Below are positions 55,209 to 64,000 of a stretch of 64,000 bases of DNA, in pieces. Each line of letters opens with the position of its first letter. Position 1 is the first letter of the stretch. The translations under genes and the position numbers were made by a program. This DNA is from Lentinula raphanica (taxonomy: Eukaryota > Basidiomycota > Agaricomycetes > Agaricales > Omphalotaceae), in assembly GCA_027919835.1 (NCBI GenBank), contig JANVFP010000022.1, positions 682,001 to 746,000 on the forward strand. The letters run 5' to 3'. The notes beneath the pieces are model-generated. The model was not told the DNA's origin. It did not search any database and worked only from the letters and a program-made list of their open reading frames with translations.

Positions 55209-56905
55209 TCAACTCTGTTCTGCCAAAACAACTTTCTTGCGCTCTGGTTTAGGTTTGCTCTCTCCAGCACGCGTATGTTTCCTTCTTCGCTCCTCCTTAA
55301 CCCTTCTTGATTCGAGCATCGTATGCTTAAGCTTGTGAGCAGCATACACAGGTTTTGGCAGATGGCGAGTTCTAACAGATGGACGTTATAATAGATGATT
55401 TCACAGATTGGATGGAACTCACCGTGCAACCTTTCCGACTTCTTTGTCCATTTTCCACCGATTGACAAGACTACTTCTGTACTCAAGCGCCGCTCTTTCT
55501 CTTGCAGTGACAATTCCAAGCCTCTCAGAAGCTTTTCCTTTCCAGATACGCACATTTCCGTCATCTGAGCCCGACAGGACGAAGCGGGCATCTGTAGTAA
55601 ACAGAGTGGATGTCACCCTGTACAGGCGACGATCAGTTGAAGCTCGTTACAATCAATCTCAGTTGACAGACCTTTGCATTCGTTTGGTATGATACACTTC
55701 CGGCGAATGTCCTTGATCTGTTTGCCATATTCTAACCGTACGATCCCATCCTCCGGAAACGAATTCTGTGCCTGTAGGTGACCAGTCACAGCTCATCACA
55801 GCAGCTACATGTCCTTTGTAGATCAAGCTCGGCGCACCGAGCCGTCGAATATCGAAAGTGTAAAGATTGTGATCTTCAGAAGCTAGCAGAATGTTTGTGG
55901 GAAATGTAGGTGACCACGAAAGAGCGTTGGCACGCATTTGCATGACCACCCGACGCTCTGCTTTCCCAGTCCGGATATCATATAGCGTGAATGTACGGTC
56001 AGAGCCAACGGAGGCAAGAATAGATGCTTCGCTGAGATTGAAGCGTACTGAGGAAATGGTTTCGGTGGAAGTAGGAAAAGTGAGGTTGGAGATGGGGGCA
56101 CTTCTGTGAAAGGGATTAGTCATTGTGAGCTAGAGAAAGGATGATACGCACTTATTTTCGTCCCATACTTGTACGAGGGTTGAGGCGGTGGCAAAAAGCG
56201 ATGACGATCGCTGGTGATCTATTGAACTGAAAATAGTTGGTGAAGATCCAGAGAGGGGGAGGTGCAGCACCTACTTGAATGCAAATTTTCCAGGAAAGAC
56301 GTTGATGGGTTCGTCCTACAATTCGACAGTTCTTTAAACATTTTGCGAGCATATCATGAATCCACCACGTACTGAGTCTAACCTCCACAATTTCACGTTA
56401 CGATCAACACCGCAACTAAGGAGTCTGGAGTCTTCAGCAAAACACAGGCCTGTGACTTTCCCTTTATGTGCCTGCGGTAGTCGTGCTATATGGGTTCTCT
56501 GGGACAGATTGTGCACTATGACACCTGGTAAAGGTGGCGATCAGAGCGATTCTCAATTGTAAATAGGGAACTCTGTTCATACCACCATCCCAACTACCAC
56601 TTGCTACCGTTGAAATTGAGTCTCCTTGCTTCGCAAGCACTTCGACAGCATCGATATGGCCTTCCAGTGCGCCTACAAATGGTTTTGCAAACATTCTATC
56701 CATCTTTGCGGCATTCAAGGCCCTTGTGCGTTCACGAGCACGAGAAAAAGGATGCATGAGTGGATCGAGATTCCTTGAAACAGGTGTGGGATCTCCGGGT
56801 CTTGTTGCTGTATGAGATGAGGGATCATGTTGTAGTACCGATATTTTCTTCACGGACTAATTTTAATGAAATGACGGAGCTCGAGACAGTTGGACTTACC
56901 ACCAT
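55209..56905 (-). CDS. SOF1: Sof1/DCAF13 U3 snoRNP WD40 protein
   Basis: A nucleolar protein of the small-subunit processome needed for 18S rRNA maturation. The first exon encodes only Met-Val. An intron follows, then SVKKISVLQHDPSSHTATRPGD (a little longer than yeast). The family blocks follow: PFSRARERTRALNAAKMDRM, KPFVGALEGHIDAVEVLAK, KGKVTGLCFAEDSRLLSCGV, INVFPGKFAFNSIDHQRSS, SVRFNLSEASILASVGSDR, YTFDIRRLGAPSLIYKGHVA, SPTGTEFVSGGWDRTVRIW and YHTKRMQRV. The last exons carry the Sof1 C-terminal domain RERAALEYRSSLVNRWKMDK and HLPKPVYAAHKLKHTMLESR, ending in a Lys/Arg-rich tail. About 450 residues, the family length. At least seven WD40 blades are visible. Confidence 0.95.
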
Positions 56906-57356
56906 TTGAGAAATGTGGTGGTTTTGCTCTCAAGTTTGAAGCTGACTCGCTCTGCACAAAAAATCATTGTGGGAAACCGCACGTGAGCTCGTACGAACAG
57001 CTTTGACTTTCCGTTCCAAGTTCGACTTTTTCTCTCAACTAATTTGCATGTGCTCTTCCAGCTGGCCAATGGCTGTGGACCCTCGAAATTTGTCTTCTAT
57101 CCCGGTGTTGCCAGGAGCTGCCAGTCTGAGCAGATGACTGACGCTAATACTCAACGCACTCAACGCCGGACCGCGTCGTATATTCCATAAATTCCGGAGG
57201 CCCCCCGTGATTGCTGTACATGCCTTGACGAGTGCCCCTTCGTGAAGCAGTCATAAATATGACATAACGAAAACCATTCTGCTATAAAAACCGACCTTGT
57301 CACCGGTACGTTTCTCAAGGGATTCTCCGTCATACTCGTACGAAACTGAACCACCG
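56906..57356. other. Divergent promoter interval, SOF1 and GH28
   Basis: 451 bp between the SOF1 start (minus) and the GH28 start (plus). It includes the decamer tract 57101-57170. Confidence 0.5.
57101..57170. repeat. Decamer tract upstream of GH28
   Basis: CCAGGAGCTG/CCAGTCTGAG, then TCAACGCACT/CAACGCCGGA, on a 10-bp register; TCAACGC itself recurs at 10 bp. Confidence 0.5.
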
Positions 57357-59439
57357 ATGAACTTGATCTTTTCGAAGTTAGCCATTGGTCTCTTTCTATT
57401 TTTCCGTGTAGCTCTATCTCTAGAGATACATGCCGACAAAGAGTGTACTGTAAGCCCACTAGGAGATGGTCAAGATGACACTGATCAGGTAAATATTTCG
57501 ATGCGCACATTGCCCATGTGGCCCAGGCTTATGTTGAATCTCTTTTAGGTGTTGGCTGCAATTTCTCAATGTGGGACGAACGGAACTATCACCTTCACAG
57601 AGGGCTCCTTCAACATCACCAGGTTGGCCCGCGTGAAAGATCTCTGAGTTCTGACATCGAATTTTCAACTCTAGAAAGATGATTTGGGAGCTAGAATCCG
57701 CCACCGTTCACCTGTTTGGATATATGAATGTACGTCTCCCCGTCTTTCCTTCCTGCACATAGCTTTCTCATGGGTCGTATAGTTTGTACCAGATGTCGAA
57801 TACTGGCTCAATATGTCAAATACATATCAAGTGGTTTTCATACAGGTACGATGCGGCTCGATGCCACCATCCACGAGACACGGAACCAACCTTGAACGTA
57901 AACGTAGAGTCAATCGTCGTGGTTCGTGGTTACAGGCTCAGACTTCGAAATTGATGCACACAATACTGGCGGTATACAAGGCAATGGTCAAACCTGGTGG
58001 AATTTCTTTTCCAATCGTACCAGAGAAGATGGGGATGGTCGACCCATTGCTTTGACGCTGTACAATGCTACCCGAGGAATTATACGGAACTTCCGTATAG
58101 AGTCTCAACCGTTTTGGTGCAATTGTGTGGCAGAATCAGAAGATGTACTCTATGATGGAATGTTGTGTAATGCTACCAACACCAATCCAGAATTTGCGGG
58201 CACCAAGTAAGTTCTAAGTCAATGCTATGGTCAATCTGCTGATGTTCCACTCACCATTCAGCCTTGTACCCAACACCGATGGAATTGACACGTATAGAAG
58301 CAACAACATAACCCTTCTGAATTGGGATATCACTTGTGGTGACGATTGCCTTGCGTGTGTTCTATGCTGTTCTACTATCATCTTTGATACTGACGGCAGT
58401 TATGTATGGTTGAAACAGCATCAAAGGGGTATTGTAATCATTTCTTCCCCAGAATGGTACAATCTTATCTTCGGGACAGAATACAACGAATCTACTTGTA
58501 CGGAACGTCACCTGCAACGGAGGGAATGGCATAGCGTTTGGCTCTTTAGGACAATATTTCAATCTCGTAAGCCATTTGCAATGGCCTTGGGATGATATGA
58601 TCCTCTTACTGCAAGTTCGTAGAGTGATAATGTAGAAAATGTCTACATGGAAGATCTCAAGGTACACCCAACGCTATCTTATCGCCAGCCTTGTTCTCGA
58701 ATCTACAATCATATTTCATGTGCAGATGGTCCGTCTTCCCTCCAGTGTACAACCAAATATGGGTACTGGGGTAAGTATCTCTCGAATTGCAAATGCTGCT
58801 GATTCGAGCAAACCTCGCTCGATGAATGTAGGTCTATTTCAAGACATGGACAGGGGAAGTCAATGGGACTCCTCCCACAGGGGGAGGAGGGGGAACGTAA
58901 GTTAGTTATCTGCAACATGATTTTCGCTAATGCAATGCAGTGGACATGTTCGCAATGTTACAGTGCAAAGAATGAATGTTGATCAAGTAGACATTCCAGT
59001 TCATGTCTACCAGACAAATGGCGGTAGCGCGTGAGTACCATAGATCATCAGCAAGACGCAGTATTTAGTGCCAAGCATCATGTTTCAACAGCTCGGAAAC
59101 TCCATCCACGCTGATGTTTAGCGGGTTGCACTTCGATGATTGGGTGGGGAATGCCACTGGCAGTACTAGTTCGTCATTCATTGATGATCGTTTTTACCGT
59201 GCTGCTAATCTCTCTCCATTGACAGTTGTTGAATTCGTTTGTAGCCCCGCTGTGAACTGTACCGATCTCACTTTTGAGTCTTTCGATGTGACAACCCCCT
59301 CCAATGAGGCCCCTCGATACATTTGTCAAAATGTCACTAGTATCCTGGGGTTGCAAGGTGGGTACAATGGCATCAAAAGGGATATGCACAGCTAAAATTG
59401 ACATCTACAGCTCCATGCAATGCGACTGGAGAGGCGTGA
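57357..59439 (+). CDS. Secreted polygalacturonase-like enzyme, GH28
   Basis: A parallel beta-helix pectinase, probably exo-acting. About thirteen exons. The signal peptide is MNLIFSKLAIGLFLFFRVAL. After splicing the blocks read VLAAISQCGTNGTITF, FVPDVEYWLNMSNTYQ, SDFEIDAHNTGGIQGNGQTW, LVPNTDGIDTYRSNNITLLN (NTD catalytic Asp), DITCGDDCLAIKGNTTNLLV (catalytic Asp pair), RNVTCNGGNGIAFGSLGQYF and GVYFKTWTGEVNG. Most endo-polygalacturonases have GGHG where this reads GGNG, so the usual catalytic-site His is Asn, and R-x-K is YFK. Similar substitutions occur in mushroom exo-polygalacturonase-like GH28 members, so the substrate may be an oligogalacturonide or rhamnogalacturonan. There are many N-linked sites. 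It ends CNATGEA, TGA at 59437-59439. Confidence 0.88.
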
Positions 59440-59884
59440 CATGGAGCCACAACTTCTCGAAGTTGGCCGTGATAAGGAACCGCGCATCGAACGATGATGA
59501 CGACGATTAGGTGACGAAAATAGCAGAAGCAATGAGTTATGCGTATCTGTTTGCTTCGACGAAATGACTTGCAGTTAGGCTAACTCCAATATATCTTCCG
59601 AATAACTGTCTTATGTTTCGTACTCCATGTGCGAGTATAGTCCTGTCCTCGAGGTGTCAGATAGGCCCAGTAAGTTCTATCGAAACTGCGTTCGAATTCA
59701 AAGTACAAGATATAACTTATTTTTGGGAGATGCTAGATCGACGTTCGAGTCACTTGAGGTGAGTCCCTGTATATATTGCTTATTGCTGCGACACCATCAT
59801 GAACTCAGGACGACCCTTGCACATATTCCTACAACGAGGACGAGAAACTGAGCCAGAGCAATATCTCGCATCTTTGACCGTAAC
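59440..59884. other. Interval between GH28 and the unassigned gene
   Basis: 445 bp of 3' flanks with short unsupported frames; nothing else seen. Confidence 0.4.
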
Positions 59885-60830
59885 TCACAAACACGTCTCA
59901 ATGTCGTCCCCATTCTGGTAGTCAACCTTGAAAACCATTTCCCTCAACCAGCAGGGATCTATGCAGATGATGAATCTTCAACTCCTTAAGGGTCCTGAAG
60001 TATAACAAATACGTACAGATGAAATCGCATCCAAGTTGAACCTAATGGTTAGAGCCAAAATCAGCTCATTGGGTGAGGAAGAACTCGCTGTCTGGACCTA
60101 GCACGTACCAGGCTTCCGTCAGGTATTCCACTTTTCCGCAGATTGATTTCACAAATTTGACCTTCCCTTATTTCTGCTGACAGAACACGGATACCGTTGG
60201 TGTGGTCGATGTGCTCAATATGAGGGTCATTGAGTATCCGTGTTTGAAGACGGGACCAAGTGGGAGCGTTCATGCCAAACTTGATAGCAGAAACACGAAT
60301 AGCATTTTCGTCACGATGATCCTCCGATGGACGAGTTGGAGCCTAGCACGATACAGGAGTCAAAAGAGGTATCAAAATGCAAGACCGCGAATTTACCTGA
60401 ACCATTTTCTGGGCCAATTGAGATCACTGAGGAGGGATTTGGCGTACTGGCCAGCTGTTAGTTACAATATATGAGTATTTCCTTCGTCATGTTACATGCG
60501 GTTAGCTGTACACTAGCTCAGTTAATACTACGATAGAAGAAACTCGAAACGCTCATCAAGCTCCAGCAGATTGTGCAACACATTGAATAGCGTCATGATC
60601 TCGAACACGGAAGCGAGAGTGTCCACCAACGAGGCTATAGCGTGGAGCTGAGGAAGTCGGTGAACTTACCGTTCACACCACCGACACGAGGTGCTGTAGG
60701 CGGGGAAAGGTTGATCGATGATAGTTCGCCTTCAGGCAAGAGCAGACCTACTGCTACACCGTTTTGAGCTTAATGTCGAACAGCATGACATTCATTGTTT
60801 TCAGAATCCACGATCCCGATTCGAAACCAT
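59885..60830 (-). CDS. Unassigned multi-exon gene
   Basis: Reading short exons gives a plausible but unproved model. A possible start is MVSNRD at 60830, then QNGVAVGLLLPEGELSSINL and PPTAPRVGGVN, a helical exon LVDTLASVFEIMTLFNVLHN, an exon with HRDENAIRVSAIKFGMNAP and RILNDPHIEHIDHTNGIRVL, then KFVKSICGKVEYLTEAW, FNLDAIS, and a final FIICIDPCWLREMVFKVDYQ ending at TGA 59885-59887. Splice phase between the third and fourth exons is unresolved. The C-terminal VDYQNGDDIETCL looks natural. I do not recognise the family. It lies just downstream of TRP4 on the same strand; the gap between its proposed ATG and the TRP4 stop is about 55 bp. Confidence 0.4.
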
Positions 60831-60860
60831 GATGTACTAGATTACCGTGTATGTAATGTG

Positions 60861-60890
60861 TATGGTATTATCTGGTATTATCTCAATCAT
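60861..60890. repeat. Decamer tract at the TRP4 stop
   Basis: TATGGTATTA/TCTGGTATTA/TCTCAATCAT. The tract lies just past the TRP4 stop and overlaps its last bases. Confidence 0.5.
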
Positions 60891-62025
60891 AGCATGCAGT
60901 CGGAGCAGTCACGAAAGGTCTCTAGTGCAGCCCATGCTCGTCCAGATACAACTGCCTCGTATGCCATCTTCACCCCACCAGTGTACGTGTCAGCTAATCC
61001 AGACACTACCAATAAGGCAGATGCATTCATGAGCACGAAATTCAAGATGGGCCTTTTTGAATCGGGAATATTCTCCCCAGAACGCAGCAGAGTCAAAAGC
61101 GTTGCTGCGTTGGCTTGTGGGTCTCCGCCTGCTACCGTTTCAAGCGAACAAGGCTCGAGCCCAAACGTTTCTGGAGACAACACGCTTTCAGAAATCCGGC
61201 CATCCTGTAGCTCCCATACTGAAGTCGGCCCAGCACAGCTGATTTCATCAATCCCCTCCTTGCCACACACAACTAGTGCACGCACTACCCCATTGTCTCT
61301 CAATGCTTGAGCGAAAGGCAACCCAAGTTCTGACTGAGCAACTCCAAGGACCATGCCCTTCGGTCTCGCGGGACTGATTAGTGGGCCAAGGACATTGAAT
61401 ATGGTTCGGAATGGAAGAGCCTTGCGATGGGGCGCAATCAATGCCAGTGCTGGATGATACTGAGACGCTAGCATGAATACAAAAGGCATGCGAGCAATTG
61501 TGTGTCCGTTGCGAGCCTCCCTGCGGAACTTACAGCCTAATGCTTGCAAAAGGTCTGCGGATCCAGAGGCTGACGTGGATGCTTTATTTCCATGCTATGT
61601 TCCAACATGGATTAGAAATCTTTACCGAGTTTGATACGTCGCCGACCAACCTTGATGACTCGAGCACCAGCGCCTGCTGCCACTATTCCTGCCGCTGTGC
61701 TCACATTGAATAGATTGTGACCATCTCCACCGGTACCTACTATGTCTACGATGAAGTCTTCTTCGGCACCCTCTACAACGGCGGCAAGAGCTCGTTCGCG
61801 AAGGATGGAAGCGGCAGCGGCCAAGAGCTCTGGCCTACGTTCAATATGGTGGATATGTAATGCGGTTAATAATGCGCCAATCTGTTCTGGCAGTAGTGAA
61901 TCTGGTGTCAATAAATTATTGAAAACAATTCGAAAGTCATCGGGGGTGAATGCATCCGGTGTGCCCACGGCTTTCTGAAAGGCGGCTTTGAAGGCGATTG
62001 GATCGTAAGCAGGGTTGGTTCGCAT
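60887..62025 (-). CDS. TRP4: Anthranilate phosphoribosyltransferase
   Basis: Second step of tryptophan synthesis: it joins anthranilate to phosphoribosyl pyrophosphate. Two exons, about 360 residues. The first reads [19 protein letters not shown], then [20 protein letters not shown], the GTGGD/NxS motif that binds PRPP and magnesium. The frame continues as RRIKLG, but the conserved KHGN motif needs an intron at 61595-61650 whose donor is GTTGGT; splicing there gives [20 protein letters not shown]. The second exon has [60 protein letters not shown] and [20 protein letters not shown]. The spacing between LQALGC and IARMPF is somewhat shorter than usual. Catalytic motifs are complete. Confidence 0.94.
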
Positions 62026-62291
62026 GATGAAGTTGAGTCCCCCTCAAAGCCAAGTCTTGACTCCTTTTAAATCTTCAGCGAATCTGTTGCACAGCGTATG
62101 GAATTCGTCCGTCTCAAGAGCCTACCCAATTCCCGACGCGGACATCATTTACATTCATAGCCTTAACGAGACAAGTTGGTTTCTTAGTCCTAAGGTTCTT
62201 GGGCACCTGAGCGTTGATAATGATGGCGAGCGCTTCATTGACGGATAGGACGCATATACGAATGCACTGAGAAAGTTAACCGTGCCCGTCA
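62026..62291. other. Interval between TRP4 and the TPP enzyme
   Basis: 266 bp, the upstream region of TRP4 and 3' flank of the TPP-enzyme gene. No motif picked out. Confidence 0.4.
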
Positions 62292-64000
62292 TCATAGGGC
62301 TTCCAAAACGCAATTGACCACGGCGCATCTTTTCTCCTGCATCACCACTCGAACCGCTTCTGAAATCGTCTCGTTCAGATTCCTGAATACAACATCCGTT
62401 GCCACCTCCTTAGAAGAGAGCGAAACACTTCTTCCCCAAGCCCAACCATCAGTAGCTGCGACGGCAATGTTGGAATAATCGGGTGAGGTACGATGAGATG
62501 TTACAGGCGAGGATTCAGAACCGGTTTGAAATGAGAAACCGACTGACAGCTGCTCTCCCGACAGAGCATTCGATCCATAACCTTCGGGATGAACAGCCAA
62601 CATAGAGAGTTTGGGAGACTATCACACAGCAGTTCTCAGCGAAAGTCAAAACAAGTATTGGGAGATGGCTTACTCTCCAACCACCGTTGTTGAGTACAAT
62701 CGTCAAGAAAGGCTGTGATACCAGTCATTTAGGGTCAAGGTGTAGCATCGGCAAGAACTTACTGTATTATAGCGGCGAGCCATCCAGAAGGCGGAGCTTG
62801 GAACACCGAACATAAAAGTCCCATCACCTACGATAGCAGTCACTAGATTTTGATCCCTTGAACTGCCACTGATGGTGTTCGTAGCCAAAATTGCACCTAC
62901 ACAGGCGCCCAAAGCGTAGCCCAGAGATGAACCTCCGGACGTCAAAAGACTTCCGGGAAGTTCAGGCCGAGCATGTTCCCAGACAACACCATAGTTGGAT
63001 ATAGCTTCATTGATAATGAGAGATGTGGATGCCCAGGGCACGGTGACTTCCCGCAGGACACGCATGATATGCGGAATGGTGATGATATTCATTGATTCTT
63101 GTGTTGTAATACTGAGAATATCTTCTGCGCTGTTGAGACGGGCGACCCAGTTCTCATGCACTTGCGCGTTGCGCTGAGCTCGTTGCTGTATCCGGTTCTT
63201 GAGCTCAGTTGTGACACTTTCGAGTTTCAATGAATCTCTTAACAGGTTCTCCTTCACGATATCAACAAGCTGTCCGATGGCTACCTCTGCATCGGCACGA
63301 CAAATCAGCTCGACTCCGCGATGCAGAGCTGCATCCCAAGTACCCATAGCAATACTTGTTTTGAGTGGATCGCCACCGTCAATGATGAAAACTCTAGTGG
63401 ATCCATCCTCCTTCGGCGCACATCTAGAAGGAATCCATGGTATGTCACAGTCCAGTACCAGAACTGTGTCGGCGGCTCGAAGATGTTCCTCGAATGAGTC
63501 GGTGGTGGGTCCCGGTGAGAGATAAGTGATTCCGAACAGGAATGGATGGGAAAATGGAACGTTCACGGTAGAGGGGCATGTGCAGAAACTAGGTATCGCG
63601 AGCAACGCAGATAGTGTACTCAACGAAGACATCACGTCCTGGTTACGCCCGGCATGGGAGGTTATGATCATAGGACGGAGAGATGTAAGTAGGGCGTTGC
63701 TGATCGTAGTTGCATCCACTGGAGCAAGAGCCGCTGGAGCGACAGTGATGGGTGGCTTCATTGATAGTGCATCATAGACAGCGACTGGGACTTCCTCTTC
63801 CATAACTTCTCGACGTGCCCAGAGATAGACTGGACCTTTGGGTTCCGAAGTAGCACTGCGAGATGAACTATGTTAATGTACACAATCGGGTCAGAGATCG
63901 ATTGAAATCACATTTGGAGAGCACGCTTGATAAGTTGGGCAATATTCCTTCCTGAGTTTATTTCAGTAGTATATCTCATGTATTGACGAACGATTGCAGT
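62292..64000 (-). CDS. Thiamine-diphosphate-dependent enzyme, 3' part
   Basis: A member of the acetolactate synthase/benzoylformate decarboxylase superfamily; the N-terminal domain is cut off by the right edge. The visible part starts VRQYMRYTTEINSGRNIAQL and splices to SEPKGPVYLWARREVMEEEV. The central FAD/TPP-fold domain follows (PMIITSHAGRNQDVMSSLST, FLFGITYLSPG, AADTVLVLDCDIPWIPS). The TPP domain has ELPGSLLTSGGSSLGYALGA, IVGDGTFMFGVPSSAFWMAR and, after an intron, PFLTIVLNNGGWR. GDG plus NN about 26 residues later is the TPP/magnesium motif. The end (GWAWGRSVSLSSKEVATDVV...CAVVNCVLEAL) is fungal. No FAD-specific segment can be judged. Similar mushroom genes are annotated as acetolactate synthase-like; the substrate is not known. 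Confidence 0.85.

Noticed and set aside
60795..61310. 171-codon plus frame
   Set aside because: It is antisense to TRP4, whose motifs are on the minus strand.

Overview
The window is nuclear DNA of a basidiomycete fungus, most likely a mushroom-forming Agaricomycete. This rests on dense protein-coding genes on both strands, each cut by many 45-65 bp GT-AG introns, compact intergenic spaces, and several gene families typical of that group: an F-box/LRR protein, 7-TM orphan proteins, a BBE-like FAD oxidase, a chitin deacetylase, a GH28 pectinase and an NLR-like N-terminal domain. No transposon, CRISPR, rRNA or organellar segment was seen. The species cannot be named from the sequence.

Layout. 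1-9 kb: the 5' part of a gamma-tubulin complex gene (GCP2, minus), an F-box protein (plus), a TB2/DP1/HVA22 membrane-shaping protein (minus), a small secreted-protein gene broken by an in-frame stop (plus), and a low-complexity Cys-pair protein (plus) followed by an 82-bp tandem duplication. 9-17 kb: an uninterrupted KEX2 protease gene (minus), a 14-exon FAD-linked oxidase (plus) and a 7-TM fungal rhodopsin-like protein (minus). 17.7-26.5 kb: methionine synthase MET6 (minus) and mitochondrial NADP-isocitrate dehydrogenase (plus) diverge from a shared 1.4 kb interval, followed by a GPI-type chitin deacetylase (minus). 27.5-41 kb: a large NLR-like/coiled-coil protein, a GNAT acetyltransferase and a GT15 mannosyltransferase (all minus), then a purine-cytosine permease (plus) divergent from the GT15 gene, a 2.4 kb gene-poor stretch, and a 7-TM orphan (plus).

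42-57 kb is a housekeeping block: FES1 (minus), an alpha/beta hydrolase (minus), a Ybp2/glomulin-like protein (plus), two intron-containing tRNA-Ser(AGA) genes in inverted orientation around a SPIN90/LDB17 actin regulator (minus), a 7-TM protein with a long Ser-rich tail (minus) and the U3 snoRNP protein SOF1 (minus). 57-64 kb: a secreted GH28 enzyme (plus), an unassigned multi-exon gene (minus), TRP4 (minus) and the 3' part of a thiamine-diphosphate enzyme (minus).

Functionally this is mostly unlinked housekeeping: amino-acid synthesis, secretory processing and glycosylation, cytoskeleton, and ribosome biogenesis. Secreted cell-wall or plant-polymer enzymes are mixed in. I see no biosynthetic gene cluster.

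The pattern I find most unusual is non-coding. At least fourteen intergenic spots carry short tracts built of near-duplicate units with a period of 10 bp (occasionally 11). Neighbouring units are usually related in pairs and drift along the tract. They lie mainly in promoters or gene ends and are described one by one below.
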